DNA of 39,406 bases, taken from positions 2,414-41,819 of the forward strand of contig JABLUY010000291.1 of assembly GCA_013306675.1 (NCBI GenBank). Direction: 5' to 3'. Position 1 is the first letter of the stretch. Every line of letters starts with the position of its first letter. The notes below the pieces were generated by a model. The model ran no database searches. It was not told the DNA's origin and saw nothing but the letters and a program-made list of their open reading frames with translations. Made by a program: the position numbers and the translations under genes. The DNA is from Thraustochytrium sp. TN22. Lineage: Eukaryota > Sar > Bigyra > Thraustochytrida > Thraustochytriidae. This document shows positions 24,153-33,706 of the stretch, piece after piece.

Positions 24153-27100
24153 ATGAACGAGGCGGCGGCGGCGGAAGAGCAAAAGCTTTTCGAACGGCGC
24201 GGAGGCGGGCGGAGCGCGCGCGGCGGCATGGCGGCGGCGGGCGCGGGCGGCGGCGGCAGCGCGGCGCGCGGCGCGGCGCGCGGCGGCGCGAGCGGCGGCA
24301 TGAACGGGACGCGGCGCGTCGGGACGGACGCGGCGGCGGCTCCAGCAACAGCGGACGAAGCTGACGCCGCCTCGACCCCGCGCGCGGACGCGGACGACGG
24401 AGGGTACAACCCATTCGCGGACTCCGACGAGGAGGACGAGGGCCACATGAGCTCGCTCGAGGTGCTCGAGGTCCCGCTGCTAGCCGGTGAGGACCACGAT
24501 GACCTCGATTCGCTCGAGGGCGCCTCGACGCGGCTCAGGGCGCGCAAGCCCTGCTGTACGCGCCGCAGGTGCTGCTGCTGCGCGCTGCTCTGCGGGCTGC
24601 CACTCCTCGTGCTCGTTGTCTTTGGCATCTTCTTTGTCGCGAAGCTCTTCCAGGTTTACCACGCCTGCGAGTCGGACGAGGGCTGCGGATCCTTGGATTA
24701 TGTGCAGCTCGCCGACCTGTGCGGGCAGCCGTCCGATACGGGGCGAGACATGTCTTTCGACCTCGACGTGCGAGCGCTGCTCGATCTACCCGCTGCGAGC
24801 TGGCTTGCCATCTACATGGACGACGTCAGCCTCGAGGTACACTACAACGGATCGCAGATCATGCGTACCTCGCCAATGACGCCTGTCTTCACGCAGGGCG
24901 ACGACGAGCCTAGCGTCGCCATCCTTCCCCTCGGCAAGTCCGTTCTGAGCCTGCGCAATGCAGAGGTCCTTGTCCCCAACGCCGCCGCCGGTCGCTGGCT
25001 CGGTGATGATGACGATGACGACCTCGACGACCACGACGACGACAAGGGCGACGATGATGATGACCGCCAGGCCTCCGATGCCATCCATCGCCTCGCCAAC
25101 CTCACCTGGCTTGTGCTCAACAACATGGACTTTGACGTTGACGTGCGTGTGCGCGCCGAGGTCGGCGTTGACCTCACATTCTTGCAGCTGCCCATCCGCA
25201 CCAGCATCGACCGTTGGACGCACGCGCGCTACTCCGCTGCCGACCACGCCTTCGTGATGGTGGGCCGAGCGAGTGGGCCGGGCCGCCGCCTCCTGGCGCC
25301 TGCGCTTCCTCAGCGCATCCTCAGCGACGACGCAAAACCCGGCGCGTCCACCTTTTCCATCAACATGTCCAGCGTTCACTTCAATGAGGTCGGCGACATG
25401 CGCAAGGCCCTCAACGTGTCGGCCTCGGCCGCGGTGCAGCTCGCCGCGGATGCGCCGGCACTCCGCACGCACGTGCCAGCCATTGATGGCATCCAGATCT
25501 TCGCCTCCAACGTCTCGGTGGCGCCTGATCTCGACACCGTGACCAAGGACCCGCGTGTACACCTCATCGCTACGGCGGCGCTTGGCGCCACCTCCACGGA
25601 CCGTGTCTTCGACCTTGTCTCTACGGTCAACACCACCACCGAGACTGCCAGCCTGGACGCCATGCAAATGGTCGCCAAGGCTTACGTCACTTCGCAGGGC
25701 AACGCATCCTCCTTCTTCTACGTCAAGGTTCTGCCCAACAGCGACAACTGCTTCCTTCACGGCCTGCTCTCCGCACTGCCGCCCATTCGATATGAGCTCC
25801 AACCCATGGACCGCGCTGAGGTTAACCTTACACAGACGCCGAAATTGGTTCCGCGCCGGCGCAACGCCGGCAATCCGCTTGTCCGAGCCCTGCAGGTCGA
25901 CAGCATCGCCTCGGATGAGGCGTCGCAGGGTGTATTGAGCCTGAGCCTTTTCACCAAGCCCAACGTAACCGGCCAGCTGCCCGAGGTCAAGCTCGCCGTC
26001 GCCTCACGCGGTCGGCGCACCGTGGAGGTCAAGGTGCCGACCACGGACATTGCGCTTCCCGGCCCCAGTTTGGACGTGGGCGTCCGCCTGCCGAACCCGG
26101 CTCTGCTCTGGAGCCAGCTGGTCGACGTCGGCTACGCACCAGACGCGCTCGACCTCGTTGTCCAGGGCTCCGATGAGGATAACCTCAGCCTGCTCTCGGC
26201 TATTCTCAGCAAGGTGACCTATGCCCTCGGCGGCGCCCGCGCCAGCGCCAGCGCGGGCCGCGCCGAGGCGAGTGTCCGGGGCGCTCCCAAGAACGACGAT
26301 CCCCCGAAAAACTCGGTGGAAACCTACCTTCGCTCAGATGCATCCACGGTGGACGCCGGTCTGGACATCAAGACAGCCGGTCTGAGCGAGTCGCTCGCCA
26401 TCGGCTTCCGCTGGGCCCCCGCGTGCGTCGCCGCCGGCCCTGTTGAAGTGTGGAATGCCAAGCACCGCGTGCGCATGGACCTCAGTGTACCGGCCATGGA
26501 GATGGGGCCTGGCACGCGCAACCGCGCCACCTTTAGCTTCCAATGGGAGGACCACACGGCGGGCCGCGGCTTCGGCGCCTTGGTTGACGACGTGCGCCGC
26601 CACGCCGATACTTCGCTGCTCCTTCGCCAGGGCGCCTGCGTGAACGTGACGCTCGTCGCGCTGCACAGGCTCGTGGCGACGCTCCCCGCAGCCGTCTTTC
26701 CAGGCCAGGCTCTCGCGTCGAGCGCCGGCGCCTCTTCCCAATGGCAGGTGGAGGCTGTGTTTGACGTCCTGCACTCGACGGGCTACGAAGGCGCGGCCAT
26801 TGACGTCGGCTGCGTCTCGGCCGGCACGCCTTGTGACGAAGAGGGCGCCGGCCTCCTCGTGCGCATCAAACCCCTGAGCCTGAGTGGCGCACTGCGTAAC
26901 ACCATCCTGCGGGTGCTCGAACTACCCAGCGTGCGCTTACTTCCGGTGCCGGGCGCCTCCGTAGAGCTGCACTCGCCGCGTATCTCTGCCTATGAGGCCA
27001 CCGGCGTTTCGCTTGCCACAACGCTCACCTTCGAGACGTCCACAAGCGAGGCGCTGCGTCGCATCGCCCAGGTGGAGGATCTGGGCGCCGACCTGCGCGG

Positions 27101-30100
27101 CGACAGCAGTCTCAATCTTCTCAGCGCCGCCGTTGGCTACCTGGTGGCGGCCGTACTCAGGGCCAACGACGCTGGCGGCGCGGCCATCCCTCGGGTCGAG
27201 CCGCGAGCTTCAATCGAGGCCGTGTCCGAGGAGATCGCGCTCGACGTCTTCTCTGGGCCCGACCACGTTCGTGTGCACATGGACTGCGCGCCGGCGCCGG
27301 AGCCGCCCCAGGCAACGCAGTTGCAGGTGCCGGCGCTGGACCTCACCATGGGGTCGCTTGGCGTTCTGTCCATGAGCGCGTGGAACATGTCGAGCGTCGG
27401 CCTTGCCACGCCGCTCACGGTCGACTACGAGGTGGACGCGTCCTTGGCACCAGCCGTGGCGGACCTCATCGGCGCGCTCGTGGACAAGCGGAGCTCCACT
27501 ATGCGCGTTCAGGCTGGCGCGCGCGTCGTGGACCTCACGCTCAACCTGACGGCCGTGTCGACGCGGGACCGCGCGCCGGCCGAGTACGCCCTGGAGATCA
27601 AGGGCGGCCGCACGAAGGACGGCGCGCGCGTGTCCGAGGTGAACTTGCCGTGTGTCCTGCCCAACCTCTGTCCCAAGGTGCCGCAAAACCTCAATGGCAA
27701 GGAGTACACGCTCATCTACGACCTTTTGGTCTCCTTGCGCGTGAGCGCGCGCGCATTTCGTCGTTTGCACCTGCGCGCGCCGCCGCTCGACATGGCGCTC
27801 AACGCGGACCGCCACAACCGCTTGCTCGACTTCTCGCTGCCGGCCGTCGACCTCAAGGTTGACACGCGCGAGTCCAATAAGATGGCGCTCGACCTGCGCC
27901 TGTCCATCGCAGATGTGCAGCTGCTGCGCGACGCGCTGCAGTCTCTCATGGACTCCGTCGCGCCCATCTCCTTCCGCGTCTTCGTGCCGCAGCAGCGCGA
28001 GCAGGCACTCCTGCGCACGCTCCTCAAAAGGGTCGACCTGACCTGGGCCTTCGCTGCGCAGTCTCCGGACGGCCGCCCCGTGCCGACGCCCAAGGAGCAA
28101 CAGTGGTGGTTTCCGCTTGCCAGCACGGGCGCATGGAATTTGGTGTACACGACCCCGCATGTCGCCTGCTTCGAGGTGGATATGCTCCTGCACAACCCAT
28201 CGCCGGTCACGGCGCTACTGCCGGACATGCACTGTAACGTGGCCTACCTGGTGGGCGGGCCGGAGGTCGACCCGCCACGCAAGCCTCTTGAGTTCGGCTA
28301 CGGCTACATTAACGACGGCGACCTGGTACTGCCAGGCAACGCCAGCACGCGAGTGCTTTCCACGCTCATCGCCGAGCAGCGCGATGTGCAGCCGCACGAG
28401 TGCAGCCCGGCGTCCATCTCGGATCCCGCGACGCGCCACAACTGCGTCATCTCGACGCTGCTGGAGAAGATGGTGGGCAAGACCGAGACGCACATCCTCG
28501 TCACAGCCAGCTTTCTGAACCCAGATGGCGAGCGGCTCACGGCCAACTTTGAGGCAGTCTTCCTCGAGGGCGAAACCGGCGCCGCTGTGCGCCCGTACAC
28601 GCCACCGCCGCGCTTCGCCAAGGACCTGCCCACCGGCGCCAACTCCTCCGCCTTGGACGAGTTCGTCGGCATCTTCCAGACGGTTAACGTGGACGGCTGG
28701 AGCACGGCGTGGCGCTCGCTCGTGGAGCAGGGCGTCGTGCTTCGCGTGCAAGTCGTGCTCAACAACCCGTTTGCCTTTCCAATCCGCGTCGACAGCTACA
28801 AGCTTGACCTCACCTTTGACGACTTCACGGGCGAGTACATTTGGGAGCTGCCCAGCTACTACCCGCCCCAGCTGCAGATCCCGCTCGTCACCAACCTGTC
28901 GGCGCCAGACCTCGACATGGTCATTCCGGGCAACTCAAGCATGGCGACGCCCGAGGCGTCCGTACGCCTGCAAGACCACCGCGTCGAGCTCGCCTGCCGC
29001 CTTTACAATGCCGCCGAGGCCATCAAGGAGCTCTGCGTGTCTGTACCGGGCGGTCTTTTCCAGGTCGGCGTCGGCACCTTCCGCTGGACGCAGCACTTTA
29101 ACATTTACAACGTCACGGCTGTCGGCCACAACGCCTGCCTGGCAGCGCCCGCCTGTACGCCCAAGCTGCTGGACCCGATCCCGGCGCCCGCCTGGGTCGC
29201 GGTCGGCTCGGCGTCCACGACGCCGGGGCCGAACCCTGCGCTCTTGCTGACCACGGGTGCCGGCGATGAGACCGGCGCCGTCTGGGCCGCGGACCGCCTC
29301 CCAGTGAGCGACGGCTTCGACCTGAGCTTCAAGGTGGAGTTCTTTGACAACGGAACCCTGGGCGGGGGCGACGGCGTCGCCATGGTGGTGCGGCGCGACG
29401 GCGACCAGCACGCACTCGGCTCGCGCTGCACCAACACTCCGTGCAATGGGTACGCGGACCTACCCGGCCCGAGCTTTGGCATCATCCTGTACCGGTCCAC
29501 CACGCACCACGTCGAGCTGCACGTGCTGATCGACGGTGAGTCCAAGCAAGACGTCGGCTTCGCGTCCTCGCCGGTGCTGCAGAACGCAATCGACGGCAAC
29601 CCGCACACGCTGCGCGTGTACTACTCCCGTGCGGATCGCAAGGTTTACGTCTTCTTCGACGGCGCTTGGATGCTCTCGGCCAACGTCTGGGAGCCCGCGC
29701 TGGTGGATTTGGGCGAGTGCTCCGCCGGCGGCAAGAAGGCGGACAAGTCTCAGTGCATCGACCTGGACGCCATCGCCGCGGAAGACGACGGCCACGCCTG
29801 GGTTGGCTTCACCGCTACCACGGGCTACACGATGCGCTCCCTGCAGCGCGTGTCGGACGTGAGCTTCCGTAACATTCTCGCGTCGCTGGAAAAGTCCATC
29901 TTGCTGGAAGACGGCCTGGTCATTGGCGAGCCTCAGCGAACGCACAAGGTCACGGTGGATCTGCGCGACACCTGCGGCGCCCCACTGCGGCGCGCGCTGA
30001 CCAAGACGCCCGACATCATGCTCGAGGATCCGCACGGTGCCACCTTCAGCCCGTGGAAGGTGACTGCCGACCCTCATGGCCTCATCGAGGTCGAGCTGGT

Positions 30101-30206
30101 GGCGCCAAAGGCAGGCACATACCATGTGCTGGCGCGCTACGCCGATGAACCTTCTGCAACTTTTGCTCGGCTCGGTGCTTTTCGCATCGTTGATGAGACG
30201 GGCTGA
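24153..30206 (+). CDS. Giant type II membrane protein with LEA2-like domains and a lectin-like C-terminal domain
   Basis: A 2017-residue protein in one exon. The N-terminal ~140 residues are Gly/Ala-rich, then acidic, and include YNPFADSDEED (NPF at 86-88, a motif known to bind EH domains of endocytic proteins). A Cys/Arg cluster (CCTRRRCCCC, likely palmitoylated) leads into one transmembrane helix at ~142-168, so the remaining ~1850 residues should be lumenal or extracellular. There I see an Asp-rich loop (~280-306) and several LEA2/WHy-like segments, for example NNMDFDVDVRVRAEVGVDLT (~325), HNPSPVTALLPDMHCNVAY (~1350) and NNPFAFPIRVDSYKLDLTF (~1535). A concanavalin/L-type-lectin-like domain follows (~1680-1910; GGGDGVAMVV), then an Ig- or filamin-like end (~1930-2015). 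Fungal vacuolar LEA2-type proteins share the TM-plus-repeats plan. The Met at 24018 is an alternative start but its extra codons are pentamer-repeat sequence. Confidence 0.75.
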   Translation: MNEAAAAEEQKLFERRGGGRSARGGMAAAGAGGGGSAARGAARGGASGGMNGTRRVGTDAAAAPATADEADAASTPRADADDGGYNPFADSDEEDEGHMSSLEVLEVPLLAGEDHDDLDSLEGASTRLRARKPCCTRRRCCCCALLCGLPLLVLVVFGIFFVAKLFQVYHACESDEGCGSLDYVQLADLCGQPSDTGRDMSFDLDVRALLDLPAASWLAIYMDDVSLEVHYNGSQIMRTSPMTPVFTQGDDEPSVAILPLGKSVLSLRNAEVLVPNAAAGRWLGDDDDDDLDDHDDDKGDDDDDRQASDAIHRLANLTWLVLNNMDFDVDVRVRAEVGVDLTFLQLPIRTSIDRWTHARYSAADHAFVMVGRASGPGRRLLAPALPQRILSDDAKPGASTFSINMSSVHFNEVGDMRKALNVSASAAVQLAADAPALRTHVPAIDGIQIFASNVSVAPDLDTVTKDPRVHLIATAALGATSTDRVFDLVSTVNTTTETASLDAMQMVAKAYVTSQGNASSFFYVKVLPNSDNCFLHGLLSALPPIRYELQPMDRAEVNLTQTPKLVPRRRNAGNPLVRALQVDSIASDEASQGVLSLSLFTKPNVTGQLPEVKLAVASRGRRTVEVKVPTTDIALPGPSLDVGVRLPNPALLWSQLVDVGYAPDALDLVVQGSDEDNLSLLSAILSKVTYALGGARASASAGRAEASVRGAPKNDDPPKNSVETYLRSDASTVDAGLDIKTAGLSESLAIGFRWAPACVAAGPVEVWNAKHRVRMDLSVPAMEMGPGTRNRATFSFQWEDHTAGRGFGALVDDVRRHADTSLLLRQGACVNVTLVALHRLVATLPAAVFPGQALASSAGASSQWQVEAVFDVLHSTGYEGAAIDVGCVSAGTPCDEEGAGLLVRIKPLSLSGALRNTILRVLELPSVRLLPVPGASVELHSPRISAYEATGVSLATTLTFETSTSEALRRIAQVEDLGADLRGDSSLNLLSAAVGYLVAAVLRANDAGGAAIPRVEPRASIEAVSEEIALDVFSGPDHVRVHMDCAPAPEPPQATQLQVPALDLTMGSLGVLSMSAWNMSSVGLATPLTVDYEVDASLAPAVADLIGALVDKRSSTMRVQAGARVVDLTLNLTAVSTRDRAPAEYALEIKGGRTKDGARVSEVNLPCVLPNLCPKVPQNLNGKEYTLIYDLLVSLRVSARAFRRLHLRAPPLDMALNADRHNRLLDFSLPAVDLKVDTRESNKMALDLRLSIADVQLLRDALQSLMDSVAPISFRVFVPQQREQALLRTLLKRVDLTWAFAAQSPDGRPVPTPKEQQWWFPLASTGAWNLVYTTPHVACFEVDMLLHNPSPVTALLPDMHCNVAYLVGGPEVDPPRKPLEFGYGYINDGDLVLPGNASTRVLSTLIAEQRDVQPHECSPASISDPATRHNCVISTLLEKMVGKTETHILVTASFLNPDGERLTANFEAVFLEGETGAAVRPYTPPPRFAKDLPTGANSSALDEFVGIFQTVNVDGWSTAWRSLVEQGVVLRVQVVLNNPFAFPIRVDSYKLDLTFDDFTGEYIWELPSYYPPQLQIPLVTNLSAPDLDMVIPGNSSMATPEASVRLQDHRVELACRLYNAAEAIKELCVSVPGGLFQVGVGTFRWTQHFNIYNVTAVGHNACLAAPACTPKLLDPIPAPAWVAVGSASTTPGPNPALLLTTGAGDETGAVWAADRLPVSDGFDLSFKVEFFDNGTLGGGDGVAMVVRRDGDQHALGSRCTNTPCNGYADLPGPSFGIILYRSTTHHVELHVLIDGESKQDVGFASSPVLQNAIDGNPHTLRVYYSRADRKVYVFFDGAWMLSANVWEPALVDLGECSAGGKKADKSQCIDLDAIAAEDDGHAWVGFTATTGYTMRSLQRVSDVSFRNILASLEKSILLEDGLVIGEPQRTHKVTVDLRDTCGAPLRRALTKTPDIMLEDPHGATFSPWKVTADPHGLIEVELVAPKAGTYHVLARYADEPSATFARLGAFRIVDETG

Positions 30207-30655
30207 GTGTACAATCTCAAACAGATGACATGACCGCTTACAACAAAAAACAAAAAAAGGCGACGACCGCGAACAAACAACGATGATGAAGACGACCACC
30301 ATAAAAATGTATGCTTTTTGCTCCGTGCGCTTGTGCAGGTCGGGCAGGATGCATGCGCGCTCCAACATGAAGTTACTGGAAACAGGCGCAACGCACGCGC
30401 GCGGGGTCCACATGAATTTACGGTTGACATGCACAGCGACCACGGCGGTACTGCCGCAAAGGAAAAGAACAAAACAAACAATGTATGCATTTTCTTTTGG
30501 TGCAGACAAGGTAAGCTGAATGTGCATGTCACGAGAAGGGCCGTGGGCGCGCGCAGCAGCAGTGCGTGTTAGGAGTTCAACGGAGATGCTCCCTTGGCTC
30601 TTCTCTGCGTTGCCGCCGCGACGCCGCTCGAGCTCTCCACCTTTTCCGGACTGAG
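30207..30655. other. Convergent 3' intergenic region
   Basis: 450 bp between the stops of the giant membrane-protein gene and the VPS26-like gene. Relatively A-rich with oligo-A stretches near 30244-30257, consistent with 3' UTRs. No gene seen. Confidence 0.6.
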
Positions 30656-32244
30656 TTACGCAGACTCGCCTTCGACCGAAGGCTGGTAGAGGATGAGCTC
30701 GTGGGTGTTCCAAAAGTTGTTGGCGCGCGTGTCGACAGCAACGAGGCGCACATAGTAGCGCACCGTGAGCAGCGGCGTGTTGATCGTGGGCCCCAGCTCG
30801 CCGGTCTTCTCTGTGACGACCAGCGGAATATCCACTGGGATCTTGACCGGCTCAGGGGGCGTGTAGGGCTCGGACGAGGTTGAGGAGGCCTCAGGCGCCG
30901 GGGCGGTCGCGGCGCTGCTGTCCTCGTTGCCCTCTACTGCTGCCGGCGCGGGCGTCTCGTCCGGCTGCTTGGGCAGATCAACGTTATGCACGAGCACAAT
31001 AACCTCGTTAGAGTCGCCCTCGCCAGACTCGATCTTGTAGATGACAACCTGCATGGAGCGCAGGTTATGCACCGGGCGCGCCGGCAGGCGCGCCGCCAGC
31101 TCGGGCGGGTTGCCGCCGCCAAAAGTGATTTCGCCACGGAACGAGTCGCCCAGGTTGAGCATGGACGACTCGTAGACCATGTTGAGCCCCTGGTAGACGT
31201 CGACGACGCGCAGCCGGTTCACCGTGGCCTCGGCGCCCGCTGACGGCGCCACGGCGTTGGGGCCGGCGGGCGACTCGGGCCCAGAGCCGGCGCTCGAGGG
31301 CGAGGTTGGCGCGAGCGCCAGCGTGAGGTCATCGTCCACCAGGCGCGTCTGCTGTGCCGGCGCCGAGCTCAGGCTCGTGATGACGACCACCTCGCTGTGC
31401 ACGACTGCAAAGGTCCACCACGGCCGCTCGACATTGAGCACGACGGCGTGGCGCACCGAGAAGAGCTCGCCGTCGTACGAGTCGAGCGCGTCCGCGGGAA
31501 GCGCGGAGAGGTCAAAGTCGAATTCCAAGGTGGTCTCCTCGGTCATGTAGCCGGGGCCGCTAAGCTCCAGCTGCAAGAGCTCCATTTCCTGCGTCGACAG
31601 GCTCTCAAAGAAGGAGAGCGTGCACTCAAGCGCCAGCGTGATGTTGCCGTGCCAGACCGACCTGTTTGGCGGCGGCTTGATGGTGACGGTGCCTGTCAGC
31701 GACTCGGCCGTCGTCACGTGCTGCTCGGCCGGGGAGGTAGCCAAAAGTTAGTCTCGTCCGGGCGTTGGGAGGCGGGAACTGCTGCTGCTGCTGCGATGTT
31801 GCTACTATGCTGCTACTGCTACTGCGCACGTACCGGGCAGGTCTCCTTGAAGAGCAGACTGTGGCACTTCTTGGTGCGGTCGCTCCGCACCTTGATCTCC
31901 ACCTCGAAGACATCGTTGAACCATCCCGGCCCGCCTGCGCTCGCGCGTGATCGACATCGTGGTCGTCGCCGTCGTCATCGTCGTCGTCGTCGCCGCCGCC
32001 GCCGCCGTCAGTCCTCGCTCCTCGGCGCGCCAGCAAGTCCTGACCGCCCGCCGCGCGGCGCGGCCGCGCGGGCAGGAAGCAAGCAACGGAGCGGCGGAGC
32101 CAAGTTGACGTGGTCAACGCGAGCTTCGCCTGCGTCCGCCGTTCGCGCCGTGCCGCGCCGGCCGCGCCGCGCCGCGCCGCGCCGCGCCGCGCCGCGCCGC
32201 GCCAGCCCGCCGGGGCGCCACCTACCGAAGTTGAAGAGGCTCAT
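30656..32244 (-). CDS. VPS26: VPS26-like retromer subunit (arrestin fold), three exons
   Basis: VPS26 is the arrestin-fold subunit of retromer, which returns cargo from endosomes to Golgi or plasma membrane. Coding exons: 32226-32244, 31834-31934 and 30656-31723, giving 395 residues. Exon 1 encodes MSLFNFG, the family's usual opening. Exon 2 encodes GPGWFNDVFEVEIKVRSDRT... and continues through KETCP. Exon 3 holds the rest, with ELSGPGYMTEETTLEFDFDL, SYDGELFSVRHAVVL and TVRYYVRLVAVDTRANNFW matching the two beta-sandwich domains. Introns begin GTAGGT and GTACGT and end CAG and GAG, and the frame is kept across both junctions. The last acceptor could also lie three bases downstream, dropping one Gln. 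A Pro/Ala/Ser-rich insert lies at ~270-325. The protein is diverged, so a VPS26C-like paralogue is possible. Confidence 0.83.
31724..31833 (-). other. Intron 2 of the VPS26-like gene
   Basis: A 110-nt GT-AG intron in phase 0. Donor GTACGTGCG, branch-like GACTAAC with its adenosine at 31748 (24 nt before the last intron base), acceptor GGCCGAG. Removing it joins KETCP to QHVTTAES. Confidence 0.82.
31935..32225 (-). other. Intron 1 of the VPS26-like gene
   Basis: A 291-nt GT-AG intron in phase 1, donor GTAGGT and acceptor GAGCGCAG. It contains a GCCGC pentamer array (~32161-32203) and a GAC-triplet run. A CTGAC near 32009 could be a branch site but is far from the acceptor. Confidence 0.75.
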
Positions 32245-32764
32245 CCTCGCCGCGCGCGGGCCTCGCCGCTCGCGCAGGCGCCGCCGCGCGCGCGCCGACC
32301 GCACCGACCGCCGCGCCGCGGGGGCAGGCGGCAGACAGGCAGACAGACGTTGGCGGTCTGGGACCAGGCGGCGCGGCGTCCGAAACGACGCGGACCGTCG
32401 CGCGGTTTCCGGACGCCGTCCCGGACGCGCGGCCAGCTGAGCGCAGCTGAGCGGCAAGGGCCTGCCTTGCCGGCGCGGATAGCGCACTTGCGCGGCGCGG
32501 GCGCCACTTGCGCGGGCGCCTTACGCCGCGCCTTAGCCCAGTGGCGCGGCGCTGGCGCGGCGCTGCGGCGCGCGCGCGCGTAAGGCGGCCGGCGCGGCGC
32601 TGCGGCGCTGCCAAGCGCGCGGAGACGACGATCGAGGAGGCCGACTGCGCGAGGTAGGTGGACTGCGCGCGCCGCGCCGCGCCGCGCCGCGCGGCGCGGC
32701 GGCGCGCCGCGCGCCCCGCCGCTACGCCGCCCCTGCGCCAGCCGGCCGGCCGGCGCGGCGCGGG
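32245..32764. promoter_or_regulatory. Divergent promoter of VPS26-like and complex-I-like genes
   Basis: Extremely GC-rich (GCGCC-type words throughout) with a pentamer run at ~32669-32690. Long frames on both strands are Arg/Ala/Pro-rich and not credible genes. Confidence 0.5.
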
Positions 32765-32855
32765 ATGATGGCTGGCGCGTTTGAAATGGCAGACAGCGTC
32801 GCGCGGGGCGTCGTGGAGGACGCGCGCGAGGTGGAGCAGGAGCAGGCGCAGGAGA

Positions 32856-32891
<36 letters not shown>

Positions 32892-32950
32892 AGACTGACG
32901 GACGCACTGGCGCAGAGCGAGCAGCGGACAGGGAGCGCAGCAGCGAGACG

Positions 32951-33307
32951 ATGGCGGCGCGCTTCATTCGCCATGGCCTGGACCAGGAGCCCATGGCCGT
33001 GGTGAGCATCGGCATTGGCCTCTTCAGCCTCGGCATTGCGGCCGTCGTGCCCCGCGTGCGCCTGGCCATGGGGCTCCCAACAGACCAGTACTTTGGCATG
33101 GAGGACCCGTACGTTGATGTCTTGTTCAGGTTGATGTCTTGTTCAGGTTTCGTAGTGCGGGGAGAAGGTTGGAGGACTGACTTTGGACGCGTGACGCGAC
33201 GCAGGTCTACTGGCACGTACCGCGATGAGGGCCCGCGCCATCGCCAGTACAAGTTCGCGCGCGATGCTGTTGGTGTCAAGCCCAACGTCGTGGAGGACGA
33301 GGAGTAA
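32951..33307 (+). CDS. Small membrane protein resembling complex I subunit NDUFA3 (B9), two exons
   Basis: Exons 32951-33108 and 33205-33307 give an 86-residue protein with one membrane helix (~14-34). The segment DQEPMAVVSIGIGLFSLGIAAVVP parallels NDUFA3's [20 protein letters not shown], and a later YRDEG resembles its VRDDG. NDUFA3 is ~84 residues, so the length also fits. If right, it is an accessory subunit in the inner-membrane arm of mitochondrial complex I. The start at 32951 has A at -3 and G at +4. An upstream in-frame Met at 32765 would add 62 residues dominated by a Gln/Glu repeat, and I take that part as 5' UTR. The intron is a multiple of three with no stop, so retention would still be translatable. 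Identity is tentative. Confidence 0.6.
   Translation: MAARFIRHGLDQEPMAVVSIGIGLFSLGIAAVVPRVRLAMGLPTDQYFGMEDPYVDVLFRLMSCSGFVVRGEGWRTDFGRVTRRRSTGTYRDEGPRHRQYKFARDAVGVKPNVVEDEE
33109..33204 (+). other. Intron of the NDUFA3-like gene
   Basis: A 96-nt GT-AG intron. Donor GTACGT, branch-like CTGAC with its adenosine at 33180 (24 nt before the last intron base), acceptor GACGCAG. It contains a perfect 17-bp direct repeat (33113-33129 and 33130-33146), each copy ending in TTCAG. Confidence 0.75.
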
Positions 33308-33706
33308 ACGAGTGCTTCCCGGCTGCGTAGGTAATAGATGCCTTGTAAACGAGAAGATGAGAGCCTTGCTTGATGAGAGCCCTTTTTTTTCTGGAGGGTT
33401 GGAAATGTCAGTGCACGACTTGCTTGATGAGAGCCCTTGATTTTTGTGGGGTTGGAATTGTCAGTGCACGACCTCAGAGCGGGTGCGTGCATAGCGTTTC
33501 CGTTTTTGAGACGGAAGAAACGCAGGAGCCACGGTGCGCAGTGCTCCGCGCGTTGTGGCGAAATGCGCAGGGCTGCACGCAAGTCTCTGCAAGTCCGACG
33601 ATGAGAAGTGCTGCGCGCATTGCTGTAAAAAACCCACAACACGCAGGGCTGCGCGCAAGTCTGTACAAGACCACGACATTTCTTATCCAAGCAAAGCCAA
33701 GCAAAA
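33308..33706. other. Convergent 3' region with a 54-bp duplication
   Basis: Between the NDUFA3-like and kelch genes. Two tandem ~54-bp units (TGCTTGATGAGAGCCC...TCAGTGCACGAC) start at 33367 and 33421, and a looser duplication (CGCAGGGCTGCACGCAAGTCT) occurs near 33567 and 33642. No gene. Confidence 0.65.
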
